A stretch of DNA of 64,000 nucleotides from Clostridia bacterium. Lineage in GTDB: Bacteria; Bacillota; Clostridia; Christensenellales; Pumilibacteraceae. The stretch spans positions 105,437-169,436 of the forward strand of contig JAAVYI010000022.1 in NCBI GenBank assembly GCA_022791055.1. The letters are read 5' to 3'. Position numbers and translations under genes: made by a program. Under the pieces are notes generated by a model, which saw only the letters and a program-made list of their open reading frames with translations, made no database searches and had not been told where the DNA came from. Within the stretch, counting starts at the first letter, position 1. The number at the start of each line of letters is the position of its first letter. Positions 1-7,953 of the stretch are shown here, piece after piece.

Positions 1-273
1 GCTCCAGGTGCCAAGCGAACACGATTCGCCGGGCGCCAAGGTGATCGCACCGATCGCAAACGGCTGTTGCGAGCGGTTTTCAAACGACAAAAAAGCGTGA
101 CCGAGATACAACAGGCCGTAAGTCGGCTCGTTGTCCGGCTCGTATGCGTAGACGGTGACGGCGGCCGGGCTGTCGTCGGTGACGCGCGACTGTAGCGTAG
201 TCGGTTGCGGCGCGCAGGCCGATGCCGATACGGCGAGCAGCAACACCGCAAAAATTGCGAGTAAACGTTTCAT
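1..273 (-). CDS. Lipoprotein, N-terminal part (gene runs off the window)
   Basis: The minus strand reads 91 codons from an ATG at 273 to the window edge with no stop. The protein starts MKRLLAIFAVLLLAVSASAC, a type II signal peptide ending in a lipobox with Cys20, so it should be a membrane-anchored lipoprotein. The remaining visible 71 residues are polar and I do not recognise a family. No Shine-Dalgarno site precedes the ATG. Instead TTGATT-N17-TATACT lies only 7 nt upstream, which predicts a leaderless or nearly leaderless mRNA. The gene is divergent from the M23 peptidase. Confidence 0.7.
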   Translation of the reverse strand, partial: MKRLLAIFAVLLLAVSASACAPQPTTLQSRVTDDSPAAVTVYAYEPDNEPTYGLLYLGHAFLSFENRSQQPFAIGAITLAPGESCSLGTWS

Positions 274-280
274 ATCATAC

Positions 281-309
281 AGTATATCACATTTCGACGC
301 CCGAATCAA
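281..309 (-). promoter_or_regulatory. Promoter of the truncated lipoprotein gene
   Basis: On the minus strand TTGATT (309-304) and TATACT (286-281) are separated by 17 nt. The start codon lies 7 nt after the -10 box, so transcription should begin at or next to the ATG. Confidence 0.55.
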
Positions 310-364
310 CCAAACAAAAAGAAAGTTATGTTTTAAATGGTCGCATCCTGCAAATAATAGGGGT

Positions 365-1324
365 ATGATTAGATGTATCACGCTGCTTTTGGCGGTTCTC
401 GTCGGCCTCGCGCCGGGGCTGTCCGCCGAAAACTATATCAAATGGGTAGACTGTAACTACAGCTACGACGCGCTCGACACCGTGTACGCCGCGTGCGTCG
501 AGGCGCACGGCACCGCGCGGCAGTTCGCGTTCGCCGATATGCTGGGATTTTTGGCGTTCAAAAACGGCAACCGCTTTACGTCGGCCGATAAAAAGATCTT
601 CCGCGCCGCCATGGACGAGCTGGCCGCCGGCCGCAGTCTGGACGAGCAGGGCGGCGACAATAAATATTGGCGCTACCACCGCGAATGCGCCCGCGCCATT
701 TTTTCGCAGTTCGTCGGTCTGTACGAGCAGGACGGCAAAACGCACTTCGGGCTGAAGGCGTACTTTCCGCTCGCGCAGGGACACTGGTACAACCACTACG
801 ACGATTTCGGCAATTCGCGCAGCTACGGCTATCGCCGTCGACACTTAGGCCACGACATCATGGGCAGTATCGGTACGCCGATCGTAGCGATCGAGGGCGG
901 CACGGTGACGGAGGCCGGTTGGAACCGCTACGGCGGCTGGCGTGTGGGCGTTCGCTCCGACGACGGGCTGCGCTATTATTACTACGCGCATCTGCGGAAA
1001 GGCAAGCCCTATGCGGCCGGGATCGAGGTCGGCGCGCGCGTGTCTGCCGGGCAGACGCTGGGATATTTGGGACGCACCGGCTATTCCAACACGCCCAACA
1101 CCAACCTCAAGACCGGAGACCCGCATTTGCATGTGGGGTTGCAACTGATTTTCGATCCGTCGCAGGAAAAGGGCGCCAAAGAAATTTGGGTCGACATGTA
1201 CGCGATCACGCGCTTTTTGTCGCGGTTGCGCGCCCGCTGCGTAGCGGACGAGGCGACGGGCGATAAGGTCGCCGTCGATCTGCGCAAAAGTCTGACGCCC
1301 GAGCCGCGCACGCAAGGCGCGTAA
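365..1324 (+). CDS. M23 family metallopeptidase, secreted
   Basis: A zinc peptidase of the LytM/M23 family (319 residues), expected to cut peptide cross-bridges in cell-wall peptidoglycan outside the membrane. The start at 365 gives a clean signal peptide (MIRCITLLLAVLVGLAPG, cleaved near LSA); an upstream in-frame extension has no such signal. The M23 core is at about residues 155-275: H160 and D164 in HLGHD, the GTPIVAI strand, and HLH at 254-256, giving the usual ligands H160, D164 and H256. The N-terminal 130 residues are not recognised. The short GGGG just before the ATG may be the ribosome site. It stands alone, followed by the GH13 gene with its own promoter. Confidence 0.85.
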   Translation: MIRCITLLLAVLVGLAPGLSAENYIKWVDCNYSYDALDTVYAACVEAHGTARQFAFADMLGFLAFKNGNRFTSADKKIFRAAMDELAAGRSLDEQGGDNKYWRYHRECARAIFSQFVGLYEQDGKTHFGLKAYFPLAQGHWYNHYDDFGNSRSYGYRRRHLGHDIMGSIGTPIVAIEGGTVTEAGWNRYGGWRVGVRSDDGLRYYYYAHLRKGKPYAAGIEVGARVSAGQTLGYLGRTGYSNTPNTNLKTGDPHLHVGLQLIFDPSQEKGAKEIWVDMYAITRFLSRLRARCVADEATGDKVAVDLRKSLTPEPRTQGA

Positions 1325-1348
1325 AAATAGTTCGCCGTATAAAAAGAC

Positions 1349-1378
1349 TTGCCACCGACGGTAAAATCGTAGTATACT
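1349..1378 (+). promoter_or_regulatory. Promoter of the GH13 gene
   Basis: TTGCCA (1349-1354) and TATACT (1373-1378) are 18 nt apart, about 35 nt ahead of the start codon. Confidence 0.45.
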
Positions 1379-1411
1379 TACGGTGTAAAATTCTTTTCTA
1401 CGGGTGTGACT

Positions 1412-2701
1412 ATGGACTTTAAAAATACGGTCATGTATCAGATCTATCCGCTCGGCTACTGCGGCGCGGAACCGAATAACGACGGCGGCGCGGTGCGGCA
1501 CCGACTGCATACGATAGCCGATCGGATCGAAACGCTGCGCGACTTAAACGTCAATGCGGTGCTACTCAATCCGCTGCTCGAAAGTTCGGCGCACGGCTAC
1601 GACACGATCGACTTTTTTTCGGTCGACCGTAGGTTAGGCGACGAGGCGGATATACGGTCGCTGATCGCCGCCATGCACGAGGCCGGCATACGCGTCGTGT
1701 TCGACGGCGTGTTCCACCACGTCGGCCGCGACTTCTTCGCATTCCGCGACGTGCGGGAACGCCTGCACGAAAGCGCGTACCGCGACTGGTTTATCATCGA
1801 TTTCGGCGGCAACTCGCCGTATAACGACGGCTTTCATTATCAGCCGTGGGAAGGGCATTACGAGCTTGTCAAACTCAATCTCGACAATCCGGACGTGCAA
1901 AATCATCTGTTCGACGCCGTAAGAAAGTGGATCGACTGGGGCATCGACGGCTTGCGGCTGGACGTGGCGTATTTGCTGCCGCCGTGGTTTTTGCGGTTGC
2001 TGCGCCAAACGGTCGAGGCGGCTAAACCCGGTTTCTATTTGGTGGGCGAGATGATCCACGGCGAATACGGCCGCCGGATCGCGCCCGACATGCTCGATTC
2101 GGTCACCAACTACGCGTGCTATAAAAGTCTGTATTCGGCGTTCAACAGCCGCAATTTGTTCGAGATCGAACACGGGCTGACCCGGCTGTTCGCCGCCGAG
2201 CCGTGGGCGCTGTGCCGCGGCATGAATTTACTCAACTTTGCCGACAATCACGACGTCACCCGTATCGCCTCGATCCTCAACGACCGCCGTCTCTTGGCGC
2301 CGCTGTATGCGCTGCTGTTTGCCATGCCCGGCACGCCGTGCCTGTACTACGGGTCGGAATGGGGACAGGTCGGACGCAAAGAGGACGGCGACGCGGCGCT
2401 GCGGCCGTCGGTCGAACGTTGCGACGCGTCGGCATCACCCGAATTGCGCGCGCTGCTTAGCCGACTCGCCCATATCAAGCGCACCGAATCGGCGCTCGAC
2501 GGCGACTATAAAAAACTGTATCTGACCAACACGGCATTGAGCATCGAGCGCGGCGGACAGATCGTCGCGGCCGTCAACATCGCCGACGCTCCGCACACCG
2601 TGCCGCTGCCCGGCGCGTTTAAAAACCTACTAGACGGCGCAGAAGTCCGCGACGCGATCGAACTGCCCCCGTTCGGCTACGCGCTTTGCAAGCGGATATA
2701 G
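1412..2701 (+). CDS. GH13 alpha-amylase family glycosidase
   Basis: Cytoplasmic TIM-barrel glycosidase of family GH13 (429 residues, no signal peptide), acting on alpha-glucans or maltodextrins. Motifs in order: VYQIYP-like strand 1 (VMYQIYPLGYCG), FDGVFHHVG (region I), DGLRLDV with nucleophile D184, VGEMIHGEY with acid/base E213, and FADNHDVTR with D281. A short C-terminal beta domain follows. It is nearest to the cyclomaltodextrinase or small intracellular amylase type, but the exact specificity cannot be read. I chose ATG 1412; a GTG two codons earlier is possible and neither has a strong ribosome site. The next gene is convergent, with a REP-like repeat between them. Confidence 0.85.
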   Translation: MDFKNTVMYQIYPLGYCGAEPNNDGGAVRHRLHTIADRIETLRDLNVNAVLLNPLLESSAHGYDTIDFFSVDRRLGDEADIRSLIAAMHEAGIRVVFDGVFHHVGRDFFAFRDVRERLHESAYRDWFIIDFGGNSPYNDGFHYQPWEGHYELVKLNLDNPDVQNHLFDAVRKWIDWGIDGLRLDVAYLLPPWFLRLLRQTVEAAKPGFYLVGEMIHGEYGRRIAPDMLDSVTNYACYKSLYSAFNSRNLFEIEHGLTRLFAAEPWALCRGMNLLNFADNHDVTRIASILNDRRLLAPLYALLFAMPGTPCLYYGSEWGQVGRKEDGDAALRPSVERCDASASPELRALLSRLAHIKRTESALDGDYKKLYLTNTALSIERGGQIVAAVNIADAPHTVPLPGAFKNLLDGAEVRDAIELPPFGYALCKRI

Positions 2702-2710
2702 CGAAAACGC

Positions 2711-2750
2711 CGTCATTGCGAGGGCGTGCGCGCAACTGCGCAATTTCTCG
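2711..2750. repeat. REP-like element, diverged copy
   Basis: CGTCATTGCGAGGGC begins the same GTCATTGCGAGCG repeat seen at 8576-8645 and 36657-36720. It is intergenic between convergent genes and lacks the GAAGCAATCTC end of the best copy. Confidence 0.5.
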
Positions 2751-2753
2751 CCT

Positions 2754-3038
2754 TTACGCGAACGAGTAGAACATAAAGACCGCGGCGACGGCGAGCAGGA
2801 TCGAAAACACGATAAAAATGATGATACTGCGCTTTAAGGCGAACTCCAACCCGGCGAGGCCGACGACCACCATGACGCCGACGTCGCGCACGCGGTAGAG
2901 CGCTTCTAGGTCCGCCGGCTCGCGAATGAGCGGGAATTTGGCGTTGATGAAACAAAAGGCCAGCACGGCCACCATGCAAAAGGCGGCAATGCCGGTAACG
3001 ACGTCGAGCAGTTTGGCAATCGGGCGACCTAAAATCAT
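2754..3038 (-). CDS. Small membrane protein, unknown function
   Basis: 94 residues starting MILGRPIAKLLDVVTGIAAF, with three predicted hydrophobic segments (about residues 10-30, 48-62 and 68-92). The start is fixed by a good ribosome site (GGAGG, about 10 nt upstream); the longer open frame upstream is spurious. The promoter at 3088-3116 fits. I do not recognise a family. It is a single gene, convergent with the GH13 gene and divergent from the Nudix gene. Confidence 0.65.
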   Translation of the reverse strand: MILGRPIAKLLDVVTGIAAFCMVAVLAFCFINAKFPLIREPADLEALYRVRDVGVMVVVGLAGLEFALKRSIIIFIVFSILLAVAAVFMFYSFA

Positions 3039-3087
3039 AGGGATAAACCTCCGTATCGGCGGCGCGAACATGCCGCTATATATATAT

Positions 3088-3116
3088 AGTATAGCACACG
3101 GCGGCGCGTTTGTCAT
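3088..3116 (-). promoter_or_regulatory. Promoter of the small membrane protein gene
   Basis: On the minus strand ATGACA and TATACT are 17 nt apart, followed by an AT-alternating leader and the GGAGG site. Confidence 0.5.
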
Positions 3117-3158
3117 GCGGGCGCGCGTATGCGAGCGAAAAATTCGGACGCGAAACGG

Positions 3159-3187
3159 TTGAAGTTTGTCCGAATGTGTGCTACAAT
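3159..3187 (+). promoter_or_regulatory. Promoter of the Nudix-asparaginase operon
   Basis: TTGAAG (3159-3164) and TACAAT (3182-3187) are 17 nt apart, about 33 nt ahead of the Nudix start. Confidence 0.55.
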
Positions 3188-3219
3188 AAACATAATTCGC
3201 CACGGAACAGGAGAAAGAT

Positions 3220-3804
3220 ATGATAGACAAGAACGGGAAAACGCTTGAACAGTTTTTGGCCGAATACGACCCGAACGCTTACGAGCGGCCGAGCGTGACG
3301 GCCGATAACATTGTGTTCGCGATCCGCGACGGCAAGGCCGTGCTGTTGTTGATCCGCCGCGGCAACCATCCGTACATCGGGCAGTGGGCGTTTCCCGGCG
3401 GTTTTGTCAATATGGACGAGTCGACCGAGGACGCGGCGGCGCGCGAACTCAAAGAAGAGACCGGTATCGAGGCGCGCGGCGAGCAGTTGTACACCGTCTC
3501 GACGCCCGGCCGCGATCCGCGCACGTCGATCGTCACCGTGTGCTATTTGTCGGTGTTGCCCGCGCCCGTCAAGGCAAAAGGCGCCGACGACGCGGCCGAA
3601 GCGGGTTGGTTTACAATCGACTATGTGCGCGAGGGCGAGCATTACGCGCTCAAACTGACCGGGCCGCAGACATTGACCGCCGAACTGGCGGTCGTGCGCG
3701 ACGCAAAAGGGCAGATCGACGTCAACCGCACCCAAATCATCTGTAGCGACGGGATCGCGTTCGACCACGCAAAACTGATCCTGTACGCCATCGAAAAGCT
3801 ATGA
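3220..3804 (+). CDS. Nudix hydrolase
   Basis: A cytoplasmic pyrophosphohydrolase of the Nudix fold (194 residues). The Nudix box is complete at about residues 60-83: GGFVNMDE, then the REL-KEE-TGI pattern. A TPGRDPRTSIVTVCYL stretch after the box is typical of the ADP-ribose/MutT-like group that also includes NrtR-type sensor domains, but there is no fused DNA-binding domain. The substrate is uncertain. The start is supported by AGGAG 7 nt upstream. The stop overlaps the asparaginase start by 4 nt (ATGA), implying translational coupling. Confidence 0.85.
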   Translation: MIDKNGKTLEQFLAEYDPNAYERPSVTADNIVFAIRDGKAVLLLIRRGNHPYIGQWAFPGGFVNMDESTEDAAARELKEETGIEARGEQLYTVSTPGRDPRTSIVTVCYLSVLPAPVKAKGADDAAEAGWFTIDYVREGEHYALKLTGPQTLTAELAVVRDAKGQIDVNRTQIICSDGIAFDHAKLILYAIEKL

Positions 3805-4709
3805 AATACACTTTGATCACAACCGGCGGCACGATCGGCAGCGCGACCGGCGGCGACGGCGTGCGCCGACTGGCGGACGGCAAAACGTTCGACGGCTTTA
3901 CCGAAACGCTTGCGCCCTTTACCGTGTTCAGCGAGAACATGACGTTCGCACATATGGCGACGCTGTCCGCGCTTATCCGCAAACAGGCCGACTGTTGCGA
4001 CGGCATTATCGTCACGCACGGCACCGATACGCTTCCGTTTACTGCGGCCGCGCTTTCCTTTACGCTTGCCGACATACAGATCCCCGTCGTGCTGGTTTCG
4101 GCGAACGCACCGGCCGGCGAACCGGGGTCGAACGCCGACGACAACATGCGCGCCGCACTGGCGTTTTTAGGGAAAAAACAACCGGGCATATATGCGGCGT
4201 ATCGAAATGCGGGCGAGTCGGCGCAGATTCTGTTCGGCAGCCGTATGCTCGAGGCGCGGCCGTTCGACGGCAACTACTACGCGCCCATGGGCAAGGTCTG
4301 CGCCTACGTCGACGAGGAAATCCGCATCGTCGAAACGGGCAAACAGGGGAATCCTCTGTCCCCGCAGTTCGGCAACGTCGTGCCGCTGCCGTACCACCCG
4401 GGCGTCGAATATACCGCGTTTTTGACCGATACGGCCGACGCCTATCTGCTGGCCGGGTCGCATTCGGGCACAGTCAACACCCAAAAAATCAATGCGTTTG
4501 CGGCCGCCGCCCGCGCGCCCGTGTATCTTGTCAATAAGACGGCGGGCGTTACGTACCAGTCGACGGCCGACCTTGTCGGCGTGACGGTTTTGGAAAACAT
4601 CGCATATCCGGCGGCGTTTGTCAAGCTGGCGTTATTGTACGGAAACGACCGCATGAAGGCGGCGCAAGCGGCGTTTCAGCCGATAACCGACGAAATTTTT
4701 TCGTTTTAG
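3801..4709 (+). CDS. L-asparaginase (type I/II fold)
   Basis: Hydrolyses L-asparagine to aspartate and ammonia. The 302-residue protein begins MKYTLITTGGTIGSAT, which holds the first catalytic Thr in the TGGTI motif, and has the second signature GIIVTHGTDTLPFTA near residues 66-80. There is no signal peptide, so it should be cytoplasmic and the biosynthetic/scavenging kind. The family includes some glutaminases and amidases, so the exact amide substrate is open. It is the second gene of a two-gene operon with the Nudix hydrolase. Confidence 0.85.
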   Translation: MKYTLITTGGTIGSATGGDGVRRLADGKTFDGFTETLAPFTVFSENMTFAHMATLSALIRKQADCCDGIIVTHGTDTLPFTAAALSFTLADIQIPVVLVSANAPAGEPGSNADDNMRAALAFLGKKQPGIYAAYRNAGESAQILFGSRMLEARPFDGNYYAPMGKVCAYVDEEIRIVETGKQGNPLSPQFGNVVPLPYHPGVEYTAFLTDTADAYLLAGSHSGTVNTQKINAFAAAARAPVYLVNKTAGVTYQSTADLVGVTVLENIAYPAAFVKLALLYGNDRMKAAQAAFQPITDEIFSF

Positions 4710-4731
4710 GCAGGAAATTTCGGGGAAACAC

Positions 4732-4760
4732 TTGAAAAACCGTCATATATATGATATAAT
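4732..4760 (+). promoter_or_regulatory. Strong sigma-A promoter of the structured RNA
   Basis: TTGAAA (4732-4737), a 17-nt spacer and a perfect TATAAT (4755-4760). The predicted transcription start (4764-4767) falls on the first bases of the outer stem of the RNA downstream, so the folded element starts at the 5' end of the transcript. Confidence 0.75.
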
Positions 4761-4763
4761 ATT

Positions 4764-5042
4764 GGGCATAGAGAAATCAAACTTCATAAGCCGCACACCG
4801 TGTATTTAGGGGCATCTTGCGTTTTTCTCTCGTCCGTCGTAGTCCCCGCTACGACGGATTCGACAAAAACACAATCTACCCGCTAACTCCGCGGTGTGCG
4901 GTGCAAGCAGTTTTAGCGAACAAATCCGTGTGGCAGACACGGCAAACGGAGGCATTCGTAGCAGGGACTACGAATTAACGAGGGTTGACGTGTATCCCGC
5001 GGATTTGTCGCTAAAACCTTATGAATTCGGTTCTCTATGCCC
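4764..5042 (+). ncRNA. Large structured noncoding RNA, ~280 nt, three-way junction
   Basis: No gene fits here, but the sequence folds with long perfect stems. P1 pairs 4764-4775 with 5031-5042 (12 bp) and P2 pairs 4783-4790 with 5018-5025. Inside are two arms. Arm A is closed by 4791-4800 with 4892-4901 (10 bp) and carries hairpin 4833-4842/4849-4858. Arm B is closed by 4911-4919 with 5008-5016 plus 4921-4928 with 5000-5007 and carries hairpin 4954-4961/4968-4975. The two hexaloops, TCCCCG and CAGGGA, can kiss through UCCC/GGGA. A pseudoknot CUUGC (4816-4820) with GCAAG (4903-4907) is also possible. A strong promoter sits exactly at the 5' end. It could be a known large clostridial RNA (raiA is one candidate) or a new class; I cannot tell by eye. 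It precedes a CorC-type gene, so a regulatory leader is an alternative. Confidence 0.75.
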
Positions 5043-5048
5043 AACTTG

Positions 5049-5083
5049 AAAAACGCGGACGCACGATATTTGCCGGCGTTTTT
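5049..5083 (+). terminator. Possible terminator after the structured RNA
   Basis: AAAAACGCGG (5049-5058) pairs with CC-GCGTTTTT (5073-5083, one bulged G) and ends in five Ts. It would release the RNA just ahead of the AAGGAG ribosome site of the CorC-type gene; read-through would join the two. Confidence 0.5.
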
Positions 5084-5095
5084 AAGGAGTAATTT

Positions 5096-6361
5096 GTGGA
5101 CCCAAGTCAATGGATTTTGATCCTTGTACTGATCGTACTGCTCATTCTGTCGGGCTTTTTCTCGGCTTCCGAGACGGCCTACACCAGTATCAGCCGCATT
5201 CGGCTCAAGAGCATGGAGGCGGCCGGCGATAAGCGCGCCCGCAAGGCGATCAAGCTGCTCGATTCCTACGACAAACTGCTGACGACCATTCTCATCGGCA
5301 ACAACATCGTCAATATCACGATGGCGTCGCTGGCGACCATTCTCTTTTTGGGGCTGATCGCAAACAGCGACGTGGCGACGGTCACGTCGACCGCCGTCGT
5401 GACGGGCATGACGCTGATCTTCGGCGAAGTGACCCCCAAAGTTTTGGCCAAAGAGCGCCCCGAAGGTTTTGCCTTCTTTTCCTATCCGATCCTTGCTTTT
5501 CTCATGCTGATCTTCACGCCGCTGACCTTTGTGTTCTCGGCCTGGAAAAAACTGCTGATCAAGATATTCAAAATCAAAAAAGCCGACGGCATGACCGAGG
5601 ACGAACTGTTGACCATGGTCGAAACGGCGCACGACGAGGGCGGCCTTGACGAACACGAGTCCGAGCTGATCCGTTCGGCGATCGAGTTCGAGGATATGGC
5701 CGCGTCCGACATCATGGTGCCGCGCGTCAACGTCATTGCGGTCGCCGAAGACGCGCCGATCGAGCAGATCGCCGACCTGTTCGCCGAACACGGCTATTCG
5801 CGGCTGCCGGTCTACAGCGGCACGATCGATTCGGTCGTCGGCATCTTGCACGAAAAAGACGTGTTCGCTCTGCTTAGGGCGGGCAACGCCGATGTCAAGT
5901 CGGCCTTGTCGAACACCGTCTGCGTGTCGGAAAACATGAAAATTTCGGCCGTGCTCAGAATGATCCAAAAGGCGCGCGTGCATATGGCCGTCGTCGTTGA
6001 CGAGTTCGGCGGCACCGCCGGTATCGTCACCTTAGAGGACATACTCGAGGAGCTGGTCGGCGAAATTTGGGACGAACACGACGAAGTCGAAGTTCTCTAT
6101 CAGAAAGTCGACGACAATACGTTTTTGGTCAGCGGCGCCGAAAAGCTCGAGGACATGTTCGAGGAAATGGGCGTCGAGACGCGCGACGAGTTCGACTCGA
6201 CGACGGTCGGCGGGTTCGTCACCGAAAAGCTCGAGCATATCCCCAAGGCGGGAGAGCGGCTGACGTTTGAAAATCTCGATATTTTGGTCACTAAGGCCAA
6301 CCTAAAGCGCGTCATCGAAGTCAAAGTGCGCGTAAACGAGCCGGTCGAGGAAGAAGAATAA
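5096..6361 (+). CDS. CNNM/CorC-family membrane protein (hemolysin-like)
   Basis: 421 residues in the standard order: four N-terminal membrane segments of the CNNM (DUF21) domain (about 1-180, with SGFFSASETAY), a paired CBS domain (about 200-330, starting DIMVPRVNVIAV), and a C-terminal CorC/HlyC domain (about 340-415). Family members are linked to magnesium or cobalt export and binding at the cytoplasmic membrane; the old name hemolysin is misleading. The start is GTG, fixed by AAGGAG 7 nt upstream. The structured RNA lies immediately upstream, so its level may depend on that RNA. An unlinked cysteine hydrolase follows. Confidence 0.88.
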   Translation: MDPSQWILILVLIVLLILSGFFSASETAYTSISRIRLKSMEAAGDKRARKAIKLLDSYDKLLTTILIGNNIVNITMASLATILFLGLIANSDVATVTSTAVVTGMTLIFGEVTPKVLAKERPEGFAFFSYPILAFLMLIFTPLTFVFSAWKKLLIKIFKIKKADGMTEDELLTMVETAHDEGGLDEHESELIRSAIEFEDMAASDIMVPRVNVIAVAEDAPIEQIADLFAEHGYSRLPVYSGTIDSVVGILHEKDVFALLRAGNADVKSALSNTVCVSENMKISAVLRMIQKARVHMAVVVDEFGGTAGIVTLEDILEELVGEIWDEHDEVEVLYQKVDDNTFLVSGAEKLEDMFEEMGVETRDEFDSTTVGGFVTEKLEHIPKAGERLTFENLDILVTKANLKRVIEVKVRVNEPVEEEE

Positions 6362-6417
6362 ACGGCGGCGTCGATCCAAACGGGTCGACGCTGTTTGCAA
6401 ATAGGGAGACGTAAGCA

Positions 6418-6942
6418 ATGAAAAAGCTGTTGGTGGTCGTCGATTATCAAAAAGATTTTGTAGACGGCGCGTTGGGATTCGACGGCGCCGTCGATATTGA
6501 ATCGGCCGTACTCGACCGAATCGCGGCGGCCAGGGCGAGCGGCTGCGACGTGGCGTTCACGTTCGACACCCACAACGACGACTATTTGACGACGGCCGAG
6601 GGCAAAATGCTGCCGATCGTACACTGTATCGCCGGCACGCCCGGCCACGGTCTGTTCGGCCGCGTTGCCGCTACCGTACTGCCGCAGGACCGCGTATATA
6701 CGAAAAACACGTTCGGCTGCGACGCGTTATACGAGGACTGCAAGGCCGCCGGTTACGACACGTTCGAGTTGATCGGCGTTGTATCCAATATTTGCGTGCT
6801 GACGAACGCCGTGCTGTTGCGCACGGCCTGTCCCGACGCGAAAATCAGCGTGACCGCCGCGGCCACCGCCGCCCCCGATCCGCAGTTACATGCCGCCGCG
6901 CTGGCCGTACTGGCCGGGTTGGGCATTGAAATTATGCCGTAA
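6418..6942 (+). CDS. Isochorismatase-like cysteine hydrolase
   Basis: 174 residues of the isochorismatase/nicotinamidase fold. The catalytic triad is visible as D9 (VVDYQKDF), K96 (VYTKNTFGC) and C126 (GVVSNICVLTNA). The short length and a cis-peptide-type VSNIC motif fit the nicotinamidase-like branch, which would deamidate nicotinamide in NAD salvage, but substrate cannot be fixed from sequence. GGGAG lies about 12 nt before the ATG. Cytoplasmic. Confidence 0.8.
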   Translation: MKKLLVVVDYQKDFVDGALGFDGAVDIESAVLDRIAAARASGCDVAFTFDTHNDDYLTTAEGKMLPIVHCIAGTPGHGLFGRVAATVLPQDRVYTKNTFGCDALYEDCKAAGYDTFELIGVVSNICVLTNAVLLRTACPDAKISVTAAATAAPDPQLHAAALAVLAGLGIEIMP

Positions 6943-6968
6943 CGGGCTTAAAATTTTACGTCCGATAG

Positions 6969-6997
6969 TTGCTAAAACCGAAGTTATGTGCTATAAT
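6969..6997 (+). promoter_or_regulatory. Promoter of the gene at 7030
   Basis: TTGCTA (6969-6974), 17 nt, TATAAT (6992-6997), followed by AAGGAG at 7016. Confidence 0.6.
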
Positions 6998-7029
6998 AGC
7001 GGTGTAACAGGCGAGAAGGAGAAATTCCC

Positions 7030-7518
7030 ATGGGAGAACTGACGCTGACAACCAAAGAAAACGCCGCGCTCGTCAAGGCCGCGAAACTGACCGACGAGCG
7101 GGAACTGGTGTTCCACACCAAGATCACGCGCTTGCAACGCGGCAGCGCGACGGCGGGGCAGGAGGCCGACACCGTGGCCAAATCGGTGATCACGGCCGCG
7201 CTGTTCGGATTCTATCCGTTGCCGACGTCGGTCGATTTCGTGGTTGCCATGCGCGACGAGACGCTTGCGCTTGTCCGCGCTCCGCGTAAAGGCCGCATTA
7301 TCAAAGTGCCGACGGTCACGCGCGACCAGATCCAGCGCCGCGTCGAAATCAAAAAATCGGAAATCACCAAGGGCGAAGTCGTCAAAACGGCCGCCGGCCC
7401 CAAACTCTACTTGCAACTGAGCGACGGCTTTACCCTTTCGCTCGACATCACCAATAGAATTATCCCGGCGATCAACGAGATGACCAAAACGCTCGGCTAT
7501 CTCGACTGTTGGATGTGA
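7030..7518 (+). CDS. Conserved-looking protein of unknown function
   Basis: 162 residues, no signal peptide and at most one weak hydrophobic stretch (about 52-70). I do not recognise a family. It reads as alternating basic and hydrophobic strands (for example LVRAPRKGRIIKVPTVTRDQIQRRVEIKK), which suggests a small beta-rich cytoplasmic domain. It has its own promoter, a strong AAGGAG ribosome site and a good terminator, so it is a real single-gene unit. Confidence 0.65.
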   Translation: MGELTLTTKENAALVKAAKLTDERELVFHTKITRLQRGSATAGQEADTVAKSVITAALFGFYPLPTSVDFVVAMRDETLALVRAPRKGRIIKVPTVTRDQIQRRVEIKKSEITKGEVVKTAAGPKLYLQLSDGFTLSLDITNRIIPAINEMTKTLGYLDCWM

Positions 7519-7533
7519 AAGAAAAGGCAAACG

Positions 7534-7558
7534 AAAAGGCAGGAATCCCTGCCTTTTT
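7534..7558 (+). terminator. Rho-independent terminator, probably bidirectional
   Basis: AAAAGGCAGG - AATC - CCTGCCTTTTT. The stem is flanked by A and T runs, so it can stop both the gene at 7030 and the convergent phd-doc transcript. Confidence 0.8.
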
Positions 7559-7572
7559 CGATGCAACGCAAT

Positions 7573-7953
7573 TTAACCGTTTTTGTGTGCCAAAATCCAA
7601 CGCAACAGGCCGGAATAGTCCGTTTCTCCGGCCGCTACGGCAAGCCCGACGTCAATGACGTCCCGATCGGTCGCGGTCAGCTCAATGCCGTTCACCATTA
7701 GAAAAGTAAGCATGACATACATGCCGATACGCTTGTTGCCGTCGACAAAAGCGTGGTTTGCAATTAAGCCGTAACCCAGTTTTGCCGCTTTTTCCTCTTT
7801 GGAAGGGTACAGATCTTTGCCGTCAAAGGTGGCATATGCGCTTTCCAATGCGGAGTCAAGCAAATTTATATCCCGCAGCCCTGCGCTGCCGCCCGTCTCT
7901 TCGGTAATCAACTGGTGCAACAGTAAAACTTTTTCTTTGGCAAACTTGATCAT
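7573..7953 (-). CDS. doc: Doc/Fic-type toxin (death on curing)
   Basis: 126 residues of the Doc branch of the Fic fold. The active-site loop is HAFVDGNKR (residues ~66-74), the Doc form of HPFxxGNGR, with the catalytic His and phosphate-binding Lys/Arg intact. The phage P1 Doc protein phosphorylates elongation factor Tu; this role is inferred by family. It overlaps the upstream antitoxin gene by 4 nt, the usual layout. Confidence 0.88.
   Translation of the reverse strand: MIKFAKEKVLLLHQLITEETGGSAGLRDINLLDSALESAYATFDGKDLYPSKEEKAAKLGYGLIANHAFVDGNKRIGMYVMLTFLMVNGIELTATDRDVIDVGLAVAAGETDYSGLLRWILAHKNG

Noticed and set aside
4764..5042. M-box (magnesium), tmRNA, RNase P, SRP or 6S RNA as identity of the structured RNA
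   Set aside because: I could not find the conserved segments of these classes, and a three-way junction with two kissing arms does not fit 6S. This was judged by eye only.
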